Numbered from the stretch's first letter, positions 26,930 through 37,009 are shown. The stretch is DNA of 64,000 nt from Nostoc sp. MS1 (GCF_019976755.1 NZ_AP023441.1:3097501-3161500), one strand, 5' to 3'. Numbers and translations: made by a program. Notes: generated from the sequence alone by a model not told the origin.

Positions 26930-28100
26930 CAGGGCTGTTTCATTCTAAAAAGGAAAAAAGTAATTTAATATCATGGGCGCACTGTCGTATGGCTGTGGTT
27001 AGGGAATCAAAACCATTGTGAAGCAAGAGGTTAATGATAAAACTACGAATAATCGAGAAGTTAGCAGCAGCATAGCCATCAATCATTTGGCAAGAGTCTT
27101 CATCAAAAACAACATCCTTAATCCAATGCAATCGATTTTCAATCCCCCAGTGACCACGAATACCTTGGGCAAAATCTGATGCTGATTGAGACAGTGAACT
27201 AATGTAGTAGGCTATTTGTTGATAAGGTTGACCAGCACGAGTACCAACTCGTTCGACTTGAATAATCGACTTTAAACCCACCCAATCAGTGGAAATATTG
27301 TTCAAGTTGTCAAACACACAAACTCGACGTTGAGTGAGGCGATCGCTTCTTCGTTCAAGATCAGTATGTGTAGTTGTGGGCTGTGATTGCTGCATATTCT
27401 GTTGGAGTTGATGATCAAGTTTTGGCTGATTGGCTTTAACAGCAATCACGTAATCATTGCCACTATGGATGATTTGCTGGACTGTTTTTTTTGACAATGA
27501 AGTGCATCAAAACTAAACACCACACCCTTTAAATCTAATACGGCAATTAAGTTTTGAACTGTAGCAATTTCACTGGTGTGCTTGTTATCCATCGTTTGTA
27601 ACCCGACGACTTGACCTTGGTGACTACTAAATATCGATACCACGCTGATGAATCTTTGGTAGTTACTGCTATAGTCCTGGACTGTCGCCTTGATACTTTT
27701 TCCGTCAGTTGCTAACCATTCTAATTCGCTTAATTCTACGTACTGACTTGCCCATTCATTAAATATCTGTGTCAATTCCTCGAAATTCACACGCATCATC
27801 ACGCGGTGAATTGTCGAGTATGATGGCACTCTATCTTTTGGTATCTCTAGTATTTCGATTAATGATTTTTGATGACGTTTGACGAAATCTCCTAAACCTC
27901 TGTAACCTACACAACCGCTCATTGTTCCCATGATCACCAACACCAGTACCAGCCATAATGGGTGTCTTTGTCCTTGCTTTGTCCGAAAATCCCTGACTTT
28001 TTTCAGTTGCGTGATTAAGCTGACTGCCATTACTACTCTTCAACAATACACTCACTATCCGATTCAACCATTTTTCTCTTCAGAATGAAACAGCCCTGCC
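26928..28100 (-). mobile_element. ISAs1-family insertion sequence, about 1.17 kb
   Basis: Perfect 19-base terminal inverted repeats (GGCAGGGCTGTTTCATTCT at 26928-26946; its complement at 28082-28100) enclose a DDE transposase of ISAs1 type on the minus strand, whose stop codon lies inside the left end. No direct target duplication is visible (left flank ATTGTAAT, right flank CTTTGCAA), suggesting an old or rearranged insertion. Confidence 0.88.
26940..28030 (-). CDS. ISAs1-family transposase, two frames joined by a -1 shift
   Basis: The N-terminal part (27446-28030; KKVRDFRTKQGQRHPLWLV and the TDGKSIKA catalytic-Asp region) and the C-terminal part (26940-27497; YVIAVKANQP and RGHWGIENRLHWIKDVVFDE with the conserved Glu) are in different frames. 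They join at a run of eight A residues coding CQKK: a -1 shift there gives CQKKTVQQIIHSG, the sequence expected for the family. This is either a frameshift mutation or slippage on the A8 run that still yields full-length enzyme. The family normally has a single ORF, so inactivation is the simpler reading. Confidence 0.8.
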
Positions 28101-28163
28101 CTTTGCAAGGGGAGGGTTAGGGTGGGGTAAAACGAGGATTCATAAATTGTTGTTACAAAAAAA

Positions 28164-28189
28164 GGGAAATTCACAAGTTTGAATTTCCC
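28164..28189 (-). terminator. Rho-independent terminator of moeB
   Basis: A perfect 10-bp stem (GGGAAATTCA / TGAATTTCCC, 6-base loop) lies 26 bases past the moeB stop and is followed on the minus strand by seven T residues. Confidence 0.88.
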
Positions 28190-28215
28190 GGCTTGTTCTC
28201 TACATTTAATTAGAT

Positions 28216-29388
28216 TTAATATTCAGGAACCGATGGATCTACTTCTCGACTCCAAGCGGTGATACCGCCTTTGACATTGGTTCCCACAATGCCTGATTCT
28301 TTGAGGATGGCTAAAGCTTTAGCTGATCGCCCACCCATTTTACAATGAGCAATTAAGCGGTGGCCGTTGAGTGCTTCTTTGACTTTGGCTACACCATTAC
28401 CATTTTCAATGTCTGGTAAAGGCACTAAGACAGAACCAGGAATTTTGGCTATTTCGTATTCATTGGGGTTACGCACATCTAGCAACACAAAATCTTTTGC
28501 GCCACTGTCTAACAACTCCTTAAGTTGTGTCACCGTCATTTCTTGGATTTCTTGCTGTTGTTGCGCCTCGGCTGCTTTGGCTTGAGGAATACCGCAGAAT
28601 TGTTCGTAGTCTATCAGCTTTTCAATTACTGGGCGTTCGGGGTTAGGACGCAGTTTCAACTCGCGGAATGTCATATCTAAGGCGTTGTACAGTAACAGTC
28701 TGCCACTGAGGGTATTACCTTTGCCTAAAATGATTTTGACTGTTTCTGTGGCTTGGATGACACCAATCATTCCCGGCAGGATACCTAATACTCCACCTTC
28801 TGCACAGGAAGGAACTAATCCTGGTGGTGGTGGTTCTGGGTACAAGTCGCGGTAGTTCGGGCCGCCTTCGTAATTAAATACCGTTGCTTGTCCTTCAAAG
28901 CGGAAAATCGAACCGTAAACGTTGGGCTTGTTCAACAATACACAAGCGTCGTTAACTAGATATCTAGTGGGGAAGTTATCTGTACCATCCACCACAATAT
29001 CGTAATCCTTGACGATATCTAGGGCATTTTCGGAACTCAGGCGAGTTTCGTAGAGATCAACCTGACAGTAGGGGTTAATCTCATGTATGCGGTTTTTTGC
29101 GGATTCAATCTTGGGTTTACCTACCCAGGATGTGCCGTGAATTACTTGGCGTTGCAAGTTGGAAGTATCAACCACATCGAAATCTACAATGCCGATGCGT
29201 CCAATACCTGCGGCTGCTAAATATAACAGTAGTGGTGAACCTAGCCCCCCAGTACCGATACACAACACACTGGCAGCCTTGAGGCGTTTTTGTCCTTCCA
29301 CACCCACTTCCGGCAAAATTAAGTGCCGGGAGTAGCGTTCGTAGTCGTCTTTGGTCAACTGGATTTCTTCCAGATTGGGATTAAGCAT
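28216..29388 (-). CDS. moeB: Molybdopterin-synthase adenylyltransferase MoeB with C-terminal rhodanese domain
   Basis: This ThiF/MoeB-family enzyme adenylates the C-terminal glycine of a ubiquitin-like sulfur carrier (MoaD or ThiS). The ATP-binding region CIGTGGLGSPLLLYLAAAG lies at about residues 44-62, and VVDGTDNFPTRYLVND is the conserved acceptor region. The C-terminal 110 residues are a rhodanese domain with the active-site loop HCKMGGRS (Cys near residue 349), so the protein can both activate the carrier and pass on persulfide sulfur. The 390-residue length is normal for cyanobacterial MoeB-rhodanese fusions. Whether it serves molybdopterin, thiamine or both cannot be told from sequence. 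Confidence 0.93.
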   Translation of the reverse strand: MLNPNLEEIQLTKDDYERYSRHLILPEVGVEGQKRLKAASVLCIGTGGLGSPLLLYLAAAGIGRIGIVDFDVVDTSNLQRQVIHGTSWVGKPKIESAKNRIHEINPYCQVDLYETRLSSENALDIVKDYDIVVDGTDNFPTRYLVNDACVLLNKPNVYGSIFRFEGQATVFNYEGGPNYRDLYPEPPPPGLVPSCAEGGVLGILPGMIGVIQATETVKIILGKGNTLSGRLLLYNALDMTFRELKLRPNPERPVIEKLIDYEQFCGIPQAKAAEAQQQQEIQEMTVTQLKELLDSGAKDFVLLDVRNPNEYEIAKIPGSVLVPLPDIENGNGVAKVKEALNGHRLIAHCKMGGRSAKALAILKESGIVGTNVKGGITAWSREVDPSVPEY

Positions 29389-29469
29389 AGCGATTTGAAT
29401 GAGGAAGCGCGGAATATTGATTGTATCGAAAATTGATATCGGTCTTTAAGCTTAAGTAGTTAAATTATG

Positions 29470-29545
29470 TTATCAATTATTGTTTGGTAATTGGTAATTG
29501 GTTATTCTCCCTCATCTCCCCCCACTCCCTCATCTCGCCACTCTC
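29470..29545. repeat. GGTAATT and CCCTCATCTCCCC repeats
   Basis: Units of TTGGTAA and then CTCCCTCATC and CCCCACTCCC lie between the moeB start side and the CheB/CheR gene's 3' end. Confidence 0.65.
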
Positions 29546-32500
29546 TAACTTCTCACTCTCCCAGTCAAAGTAGCAACTAATGTCACTAGTTGCGCTGGGT
29601 CGATGGGTTTGGCGATGTGGGTTTGGAAGCCTGCGGCTAAGGCTTCGACGTATTCTGCATGACCAGCGTAGGCGGTGAGGGCGGCGGCTGGGATTTGTCC
29701 GCCAATTTCTGGACTTAGCAGCCTGATTTGGTGTATTAGGGAGTAACCGTCTTCTGCGGGTAAGCCGATGTCTGATAGCAGCAAGTCGTAGCCGTTGGGA
29801 TTTGCCATGAGGGTTGATAGGGCGGCGCTGGCTGAGGCTACTGTTGTTACTTCTATGCCATATTCTTCTAAGATTAATTTGAATAATTGGCGGATGTCGG
29901 CTTCGTCATCTACGACAAGTACCCGCAACCCTGCTAGGGAGGAAATATTATCAGTGGGTAATTGGGTTCTGGTAAGGTTAAATGACTCGCTAGGAGTGAA
30001 GTAGGACATCTGACCCTGGATACTTTGTAATGGGAGGTGAATTGTAAAGGTTGCGCCTTGGTTTTCTCCTGGGCTGGTGGCTTCTACTGTACCACCGTGG
30101 AGTTCTATGAGGTGGCGCACGATTGACAAACCCAAGCCTAAGCCTGGATTTGAGCGGGTTCTGCTGCCATCGGCTTGGCGGAAGCGTTCAAATATATGAG
30201 GGAGGAAGTCATCTTTGATACCTTGACCTGTATCGCTGACTTGAATTTGGGCTTGGTAGGGGGTGTACTCTAGGGTGATATCAATTCTGCCTCTGACTGG
30301 GGTGAATTTGATGGCGTTGGAGAGTAAATTCCAGATTACCTGTTGTAAGCGGATGGGGTCGCCTACTATCTGTCTATGTGTCAGGTCTAGGTTGGTGTGA
30401 ATTTGGATGCTTTTGGCTTCGGCTGCTAACCGGACAACAGCGATCGCAGCTTCTATAATCGGTACAAGTTCAATGGTTTGGACATCCATCCGCAGTCTAC
30501 CAGAACTGATGCGGGAAATGTCCAATAAATCACTGATGAGGCTGGCTTGGGCTTGGGCGCTGCGTTCAATGGCTTCTAAACCCTGATTCACTGTATCTTG
30601 GTCTAGGTCGTGGGTTCGCAGTAGGCTTGCCCAACCCAACATAGCATTAAGGGGGTTTCGCAGTTCGTGGGAAAGAATTGATAAAAATTCATCTTTGGCA
30701 CGGTTGGCTGTTTCTGATGCTTCACGGGCTGCTTGTTCTTGGGACAAAAGTTGCGTCCGTTCGGATTCTAGTTGCTTTTGTTGGGTAATATCTTCAATTA
30801 CTAGGAGAATCATCGGTGCGTCGTGAATATGCGACAGTTTCCGCGCATTCAGCCGCATGATTTTCCGTCCAATATCCTCAAATTCATGCTCAACTTCTAA
30901 GTTTTGGAATTGACTTTGGTGGGGGAGAATGTCTTCTAGGAGCGATCGCAATTGCGGTATATCCCATTGTCCATTACCAATCTCATAAATCAGCCGTTGT
31001 TCTGTCTCTTCTGCTGATACGTGGAATTTTTCGTAGAAGAACTGGTTTGCGGTAATTACTTTTAAATCTGTATCCAAAACTACCAGCGATTCCCGCACAG
31101 TTGCCACAATTGCTTCCGCGTAATCCCTGGCGGCGGTGATTTGCTTGGCGCTGCGTTTGAAGTCGTTGATATCAACTAATACCACCACTGCCCCGTCAAT
31201 TTTGTTGTCTACTGTACGGTAGGGGCGGATGCGTAAATCATACCAATGTCCCTCATTGTCTTGGATTTCCTGCGCTTTAAAGTTGAGTGTGTTGATGACT
31301 CCCAAAATGTGCTGTTCTAGGTCGGGAATATTTAAGTTGTGATTAATATCACTAAATGGTCGCCCAACATCCGAAGCAATCAGGTTAAAGATTCTTTCGG
31401 CTACGGGTGTAAAGCGGCGAATGCGTAAGTCTCCCCCTAACATGAGGATAGGAATATTGATACTGCTGAGGAGGTTTTGTAAATCGTTGGTAACTTGAGA
31501 GGATTCGAGGTTGCGGCGTTGTAATTCATCGTTAATTGTGTTTAATTCTTCATTAGTTGCTTGTATTTCCTCTTTCGCCGTTTCTAATTCCTCATTGGTA
31601 CTTTGCAACTCTTCGTTACTGGAAAGAATTTCTTCGTTAGCCACTCTCAAGTCTTGATTGGTGGCTTGTTGTTCTTCAATAATTGATTGCAAATATTCTT
31701 TGGTAGTGGCTAACTCTTGACTGATGCGGTTAATTTCATCCTGGTCATCAGTTTGTTTACGTCTTCTATTAGCAGTGGGAGTTTTAGCTACATCTAACAT
31801 AGAAGATGCCATCGCCTCCATTTGGGTAAACATCACCAAAAAGTAGGGCTTGGTAGTATTTGCTAGATTAAATGGTACTACATCAATCTGTACCAGTTTT
31901 AAGTGATCACTTTCTTTAATTTCAATACTTTCTTTCCTCACCGCTACTGAGCGTTTTTTCGCTTGGTGAATGACGCTACGTAATTCTAGCCGTAATTCTT
32001 CTTTAGCCATTTTCAGCAGGTTAAAGCTGGGTCTGCCTGATGGTGGTTGCAGATAAGGGCTAGTCTGTCCGCGAAATTGGACAATTTCTAATTCATTATC
32101 AATAACTACACCCACCGGAGCGAATTGAGCCAACACAATTTGGTCAGCCACTTTTTCCATTTCCAAATTATTCCAAACTTCTACGCTTTTTTGTGGCGGA
32201 GGTTGGGCAGTTTCACCCTGATAGTTATTACTAACTAAATCAATTCCTTGGGAAGTATTACCTATTTTGCGGGAATAAAGTTTGTATCTTCTGTCAACCA
32301 AAGTGAACGAGCCAGTAAAATCACCTACTGTTTCTGAAGTACCAAGCATCAAAAAGCCTGTTGGCTTTAAACCATAGTGAAAAATAGGTAGAAGTTTCTT
32401 TTGGACAGCATAACTCAAATAAATGAGGACATTGCGGCAGGTAATCAGGTCAAGGTGGGAAAAGGGAGGATCACCGATGAGGTTTTGTTTAGCAAAGATG

Positions 32501-33741
32501 CACAACTCTCGCACTGGCTTGCTGATTTGGTAGCCACCATCTACAGGTACAAAAAAACGTTGCAGGCGATCGCGTGAAACATCAATTAATTGGCTATGCT
32601 TGTAAATACCGATTCTGGCTTTCTCGATGGCTGATTCATTAATATCAGTGGCAAAAATCTGGATAGATTTACGAATCCCCTGACTTTGCAAATATTCCAG
32701 TAAGCAGATAGCAATTGAGTAGGCTTCTTCCCCAGTCGAACATCCCGCTACCCAGATACGGATGGGAAAATCAGCATTCTGTGCTTTGATAATGTTAGGA
32801 AATACTTTAGTTTTTAAAGCATTAAAAGCTTCGGGATCTCGGAAGAAACTAGTGACACTAATTAGCACATCCCCATACAGGGCTTTTACTTCCTCGGAAT
32901 GCTCTTGCAGATAAGTTACATAATCCTCTAATCTCTCCAACTTATATAAAGTCATCCGCCGGAGGATGCGACGCTTGAGGGTGGTTTCTTTGTATTGATG
33001 AAAATTTACACCCGTCGCCGCCTTTAACAGACTAAAGATTGTTGAAAGAGCGTCACCTGCCGAGGGTATAATTTTCGCTGATTTTTCTGGGTTTGTTCCA
33101 TTCACGTAGGGATGATGACTAAGTTTAGTTAACTCCTGGGCAATTTCTTGTGGTGTTAATACAAAGTCTACCTGACCAGAAGCGACAGCCGTGTTGGTCA
33201 TACTGCTGACTTGTGCTGTTTCTTGACACTGGGCAAAAGTAATTCCGCCAGCTTCCTTTATGGCTTCCAGTCCCCTTGCACCATCAGAATCACCCCCAGA
33301 TAAGATGATGGCAATAGCTTGGTTGCCCTGGTCTTCTGCCAAAGAAAAGAAGAACGTATCAACTGACATTACCTGTCCTCGGATCTTGGGACGCGGACTC
33401 AGTTGCAGCTTACCACCAGAGATAGTCATTAAAGCATTAGGTGGAATCACATATACATGATTTGGTTCCACCACCATCTCATGCTGGGCTTGCTCCACAG
33501 GCATTTGAGTTGTATTAGCTAAAATCTCAGCTAGAATACTTTTTTGATCGGGACTGAGATGCTGAATTAATACAAACCCCATACCCGTATCAGGGGGTAA
33601 ATGGCTGAGTAACTGTGTAAAAGCTTCCAACCCTCCGGCAGAGGCTCCAATCCCGACAATAGGAAATGATTGATTTTCGTTCCCTTGCTGTTCTCCATCA
33701 GGGGTATCCGACTGAGATTTCTTCGACCGCCTAGAGTTCAT
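29545..33741 (-). CDS. CheB-CheR-PAS-histidine kinase-receiver fusion protein
   Basis: The 1398-residue protein carries, in order: a CheB methylesterase domain (about 25-215; GIGASAGG, QHLSPD and SGGDSDGARG motifs), a CheR methyltransferase domain (about 235-500; VAGCSTGEEAYSIAICLLEY binds AdoMet), a long coiled coil with near-tandem SNEELQSTNEELETAKEE repeats, two PAS-like regions, a histidine kinase (LSILSHELRNPLNAMLGWAS; NAIKFT; GLGLGLSIVRHL) and a C-terminal receiver (VLVVDDEAD; LLSDIGLPAEDG). Enzymes of chemotaxis adaptation are thus fused to a two-component kinase. No chemoreceptor is adjacent, so the methylation domains may act as sensors or regulate in cis. The family is widespread but functionally poorly defined. 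Confidence 0.93.
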   Translation of the reverse strand: MNSRRSKKSQSDTPDGEQQGNENQSFPIVGIGASAGGLEAFTQLLSHLPPDTGMGFVLIQHLSPDQKSILAEILANTTQMPVEQAQHEMVVEPNHVYVIPPNALMTISGGKLQLSPRPKIRGQVMSVDTFFFSLAEDQGNQAIAIILSGGDSDGARGLEAIKEAGGITFAQCQETAQVSSMTNTAVASGQVDFVLTPQEIAQELTKLSHHPYVNGTNPEKSAKIIPSAGDALSTIFSLLKAATGVNFHQYKETTLKRRILRRMTLYKLERLEDYVTYLQEHSEEVKALYGDVLISVTSFFRDPEAFNALKTKVFPNIIKAQNADFPIRIWVAGCSTGEEAYSIAICLLEYLQSQGIRKSIQIFATDINESAIEKARIGIYKHSQLIDVSRDRLQRFFVPVDGGYQISKPVRELCIFAKQNLIGDPPFSHLDLITCRNVLIYLSYAVQKKLLPIFHYGLKPTGFLMLGTSETVGDFTGSFTLVDRRYKLYSRKIGNTSQGIDLVSNNYQGETAQPPPQKSVEVWNNLEMEKVADQIVLAQFAPVGVVIDNELEIVQFRGQTSPYLQPPSGRPSFNLLKMAKEELRLELRSVIHQAKKRSVAVRKESIEIKESDHLKLVQIDVVPFNLANTTKPYFLVMFTQMEAMASSMLDVAKTPTANRRRKQTDDQDEINRISQELATTKEYLQSIIEEQQATNQDLRVANEEILSSNEELQSTNEELETAKEEIQATNEELNTINDELQRRNLESSQVTNDLQNLLSSINIPILMLGGDLRIRRFTPVAERIFNLIASDVGRPFSDINHNLNIPDLEQHILGVINTLNFKAQEIQDNEGHWYDLRIRPYRTVDNKIDGAVVVLVDINDFKRSAKQITAARDYAEAIVATVRESLVVLDTDLKVITANQFFYEKFHVSAEETEQRLIYEIGNGQWDIPQLRSLLEDILPHQSQFQNLEVEHEFEDIGRKIMRLNARKLSHIHDAPMILLVIEDITQQKQLESERTQLLSQEQAAREASETANRAKDEFLSILSHELRNPLNAMLGWASLLRTHDLDQDTVNQGLEAIERSAQAQASLISDLLDISRISSGRLRMDVQTIELVPIIEAAIAVVRLAAEAKSIQIHTNLDLTHRQIVGDPIRLQQVIWNLLSNAIKFTPVRGRIDITLEYTPYQAQIQVSDTGQGIKDDFLPHIFERFRQADGSRTRSNPGLGLGLSIVRHLIELHGGTVEATSPGENQGATFTIHLPLQSIQGQMSYFTPSESFNLTRTQLPTDNISSLAGLRVLVVDDEADIRQLFKLILEEYGIEVTTVASASAALSTLMANPNGYDLLLSDIGLPAEDGYSLIHQIRLLSPEIGGQIPAAALTAYAGHAEYVEALAAGFQTHIAKPIDPAQLVTLVATLTGRVRS

Positions 33742-33839
33742 GCCTGATAACCGATTAGAGTTGGGGTGTTGGGTAATCTTTAAATAAAATACAATGTTGT
33801 TGACTGCACTTCACATGACCATAGGATATATTTTAGACA

Positions 33840-34032
33840 TTAGAGGTTGTTTGAAAAGTGATTTGCTGTGATTTTCAGCACTCATTGATCCCCCTAACCC
33901 CCCTTGAAAAAGGGGGGAACAAGAATCAAAGTCCCCCTTTTTCAGCGATGCCCTGAGCTTGTTGAAGGGAGGGATTTAGGGGGATATAAAAGTATTTAAT
34001 ACACCATTAGGGACTTTTCAAACATCCTCTAA
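33840..34032. mobile_element. Second MITE-like element, about 190 bp
   Basis: Terminal inverted repeats TAGAGGTTGTTTGAAAAGT (33841-33859) and the complement of TAGAGGATGTTTGAAAAGT (34013-34031) match at 18 of 19 positions. GACA occurs on both outer sides (33836-33839 and 34033-34036), a possible 4-base target duplication. Inside are CCCCCTAACCCCCC / GGGGGG palindromes and no open frame. Non-autonomous; the ends resemble those of IS5-type elements as far as I can judge. Confidence 0.7.
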
Positions 34033-34135
34033 GACAGAGGCACAGAGAGTAATAATTTGAGAAAGAAAGTTTGCTAATTGATCATTAATTTTTCGTGATT
34101 TATCTCTGCTCCTCTAGCCTCTAATCTTGAGCCTA

Positions 34136-36172
34136 CTAACTTGCTTGCAAAAGTTCTAATAACTGAGCTTCGGTTAACTGTGCAACTCCCAATGCTTGGG
34201 CTTTTCCCAATTTAGAACCTGCATCTTCACCAACAACTAAATAGTCTGTTTTTTTGCTAACTGAATCAGTTACTTTTCCCCCAGCTTTTTGAATCAAAGC
34301 TTTAGCCTCATCGCGTTTTAATGTGGGTAAACTGCCTGTGATGACAAAGGTTTTACCTGCAAATTTGAGGTTAGCATTATCAACATTAGATATTTCTTCG
34401 GTGTTTGCAAATTGTAACCCTGCGGTTTGTAAGCGTTTAATTAAAGTTTGATTGGCATCAATTTGAAACCATTGATAAACAGACTGAGCAATTTCTGCAC
34501 CTATGCCATAAATACCCTCGATTTCTGACTGTTTGGCGGAGGATAATTGCTCTACTGTCCGATATTTCTCCGTTAATAACTGAGCGTTAACGCTACCTAT
34601 ATGACGGATGCCTAAACCATATAATACCCTTGACCAAGGCTGGTTTTTTGATTGAGCGATCGCCTCAATTAATTTTTCTGCCGATTTTTTCCCCATTCTT
34701 TCCAACGCAAATAATTGCTCTGCTGTCAAGTCATATAAATCAGCGACGGAATGCACCAAGCCTTTATCTACGAGTTGATGCACCAGTTTTTCGCCTACAC
34801 CCTTAATATCTAAAGCATCACGACTCACCCAATGTTCTATCGAACCTTTGAGAATGGCTTGACAAGAAGCATTCACACAGCGAGTTACCGCTTCCCCCGT
34901 CTCCCGCACCACAGACTGTCCGCACACGGGACAATTACTCGGCATAATGAAAGGTTGGGTATCAGGTGGGCGCAGTTCTTTCAGCACCCTGACAACTTCA
35001 GGAATAATTTCCCCAGCCTTGCGGACAATAACGGTGTCACCAATACGGATGTCTAATTGAGCGATGCGATCGCTATTATGTAAGGTAGCTCTAGATACGG
35101 TAGTTCCCGCCAACTGTACCGGACGCATTTCCGCCAACGGTGTTAACGCCCCCGTCCTTCCCACATTCACCGCAATATTTTCGACACGGGTGGGTGCTTC
35201 TTCGGCGGGATACTTCAACGCTACCGCCCACCTGGGGAATTTTTGGGTAAAACCTAACTGTTCTTGCAGTTTGAAAGAGTTAAGTTTTACTACCACCCCA
35301 TCGGTCATGTAGGGTAAATTTAATCTTTCCGTATCCCAATATTTATAGTAATCTGCAACATCTGCTAAAGATTGACAAAGTTTGTGGTTAGGGTTCACCC
35401 GAAAACCCATTTTCTGCAATAATTCCAAAGCTTCCCATTGGGTATTGGCAATACTCGCGTCATCCATACCAGGAATATGCAGCGTATAAGCGAAAAAGTC
35501 TAACCGCCGCTTGGCGACTATGCGCGAGTCTAACTGTCTTAATGTACCAGCCGCCGCATTCCGGGGGTTAGCAAATAACTGTTCCCCAGCCTTTTGTCTT
35601 TCTTCGTTGATTTGTTTAAATACTTCCAAAGGCAAGAAAGCCTCACCCCTAACTTCCACCTTCTCAATTGCTTCCATACCATCAAAATTTAACCGCAAGG
35701 GAATAGAGCGAATTGTCCGCACATTTTGAGTGATATCTTCACCCATCACCCCATCGCCCCTAGTCGCACCCCTGACTAAAATACCATCTTGGTACGTGAG
35801 GGCGATCGCAGAACCATCAATTTTCAGTTCTGAGACATATTCAGCCTCAGTTTTTGCAACCTGTCGCCGCCAACGCTGATCCCAATTTTGCAACTCCTCC
35901 ACATTAAACGCATTCTCCAAGCTATACAGAGGAATGTTGTGGCGCACAGAGTTAAACTGTGTAGCTGGCCTTTCCCCCACACGCTGCGTAGGGCTATCTG
36001 GCGTAACTAATTCTGGATACTGAGTTTCTAGTTGTTGCAGTTCTCGATACAGTTGGTCGTAGACTGCATCCTCCATGATGGGTGCATCCATGACATAATA
36101 AGCATAACTAGCTTGTTGCAACAGTTGACGCAGTTCTTGGGCGCGTTTAATCTCTGGCTGAATTTGTACCAT
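34136..36172 (-). CDS. ligA: NAD-dependent DNA ligase (LigA)
   Basis: This is the essential NAD+-dependent ligase that seals nicks in replication and repair. All domains of the 670-residue family are present in order: domain Ia (YAYYVMDAP region), adenylation domain with nucleophile Lys117 (ELKIDG), OB fold, four-cysteine zinc finger (CPVC, then CVNASC near 410-435), helix-hairpin-helix repeats and a C-terminal BRCT domain (FVITGSLPTLKRDEAKALI, about 600-675). The 678-residue length is normal. The gene stands alone downstream of a 329-base gap. No anomalies were seen. Confidence 0.97.
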   Translation of the reverse strand: MVQIQPEIKRAQELRQLLQQASYAYYVMDAPIMEDAVYDQLYRELQQLETQYPELVTPDSPTQRVGERPATQFNSVRHNIPLYSLENAFNVEELQNWDQRWRRQVAKTEAEYVSELKIDGSAIALTYQDGILVRGATRGDGVMGEDITQNVRTIRSIPLRLNFDGMEAIEKVEVRGEAFLPLEVFKQINEERQKAGEQLFANPRNAAAGTLRQLDSRIVAKRRLDFFAYTLHIPGMDDASIANTQWEALELLQKMGFRVNPNHKLCQSLADVADYYKYWDTERLNLPYMTDGVVVKLNSFKLQEQLGFTQKFPRWAVALKYPAEEAPTRVENIAVNVGRTGALTPLAEMRPVQLAGTTVSRATLHNSDRIAQLDIRIGDTVIVRKAGEIIPEVVRVLKELRPPDTQPFIMPSNCPVCGQSVVRETGEAVTRCVNASCQAILKGSIEHWVSRDALDIKGVGEKLVHQLVDKGLVHSVADLYDLTAEQLFALERMGKKSAEKLIEAIAQSKNQPWSRVLYGLGIRHIGSVNAQLLTEKYRTVEQLSSAKQSEIEGIYGIGAEIAQSVYQWFQIDANQTLIKRLQTAGLQFANTEEISNVDNANLKFAGKTFVITGSLPTLKRDEAKALIQKAGGKVTDSVSKKTDYLVVGEDAGSKLGKAQALGVAQLTEAQLLELLQAS

Positions 36173-36501
36173 TAGACTTTTGCAAAATACCTAGTAGATA
36201 TAATTTCAAAACGATAATACCTGCTACTAGCAGATTTTTAATTAAAAACACCTATATTTATAGGTTACTTAGTTTAATATAAAAAATAAAAGTTGATTTA
36301 AAGGAAAGTCCCTACAGATATTTTCAAAATCTTTAGTTAATGACTTCAGTTATACGTCAAAAGTTCAAGCTCAATGAAAATCTTTCCCACCAATGGGACA
36401 TGAAGGTAACTAAATTACTTAGCTAAATTGATAACGAATTAAAACAAAATTTTTACTAGCTGAAGAGTCAACAAATCGGCTTAGTATTAAGGAGCAAGAT
36501 T
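36173..36501. other. 329-base gap between ligA and the KGG protein
   Basis: No gene and no repeat were seen. Divergent promoters for ligA and the stress protein are expected here. An AAGGAG ribosome-binding site lies at 36489-36494, seven bases before the ATG at 36502. Confidence 0.5.
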
Positions 36502-36858
36502 ATGTCAGATACAAGTAAACGTGGCTTTGCTTCTATGGATGAAGATAAGCAACGCGAAATCGCCAGCAAAGGCGGACAAGCTGCTCACGCTAAAGGTACT
36601 GCACATGAGTTTACTTCCGAAGAAGCTCGTGAAGCCGGACGCAAAGGTGGCGAAACCGTAAGCCAAGACAGAGAACACATGGCCGAAATCGGTCGTGAGG
36701 GTGGTAAAAATTCTCACGGTGGCGGACGCAAGAAACAAGATAACGAAGATAGCACAGAAATCGCAGATAGCGGCGAAGAACATACCCAAGGCGGTACAAG
36801 GGAACAACATTCCCAAGCCGGCAAGCAAAGCCATAAAAATACCAGCAAGAAAAAATAG
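36502..36858 (+). CDS. KGG-repeat stress-induced protein (GsiB-like)
   Basis: This is a hydrophilic 118-residue protein with repeated KGG motifs: IASKGGQAAHA, AGRKGGETVS and IGREGGKNSHGGG. The family (stress-induced KGG repeats, like Bacillus GsiB) is predicted to be disordered and induced by desiccation, salt or general stress; the biochemical role is unknown. The C-terminal half is rich in Glu, Gln, His and Lys and has no hydrophobic core. A good AAGGAG site precedes the start. The gene is monocistronic. This is the kind of hydrophilin expected in a desiccation-tolerant cyanobacterium. Confidence 0.88.
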   Translation: MSDTSKRGFASMDEDKQREIASKGGQAAHAKGTAHEFTSEEAREAGRKGGETVSQDREHMAEIGREGGKNSHGGGRKKQDNEDSTEIADSGEEHTQGGTREQHSQAGKQSHKNTSKKK

Positions 36859-36894
36859 TTCTTGGGGAATTTAATGGTTTATCTGGGTGGTAAT

Positions 36895-37009
36895 GGGTCA
36901 TAGGTAATTGGTGAGTCCAGTCCTGTAGGCGGGTCTCCCGCAGTAGGGAACTGGCGAACCCGGAGGGTAATTGGTTTTTACATTAGCAATTACCAATTAC
37001 CTATTACCA
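36895..37009. repeat. Interspersed repeat with 12-bp inverted ends
   Basis: TAGGTAATTGGT (36901-36912) and its exact complement (36992-37003) bound a stretch containing GGCGGGTCTCCCGC and GAACTGGCGAACCCGGAGG, the palindromic segments common in Nostoc intergenic DNA. It lies between the convergent KGG and SDR genes and could also act as a bidirectional terminator. Confidence 0.65.

Noticed and set aside
26691..26948. Frame reading through the metalloprotease end and G-rich repeats
   Set aside because: It is composed of repeat DNA and the end of the insertion sequence in another frame.
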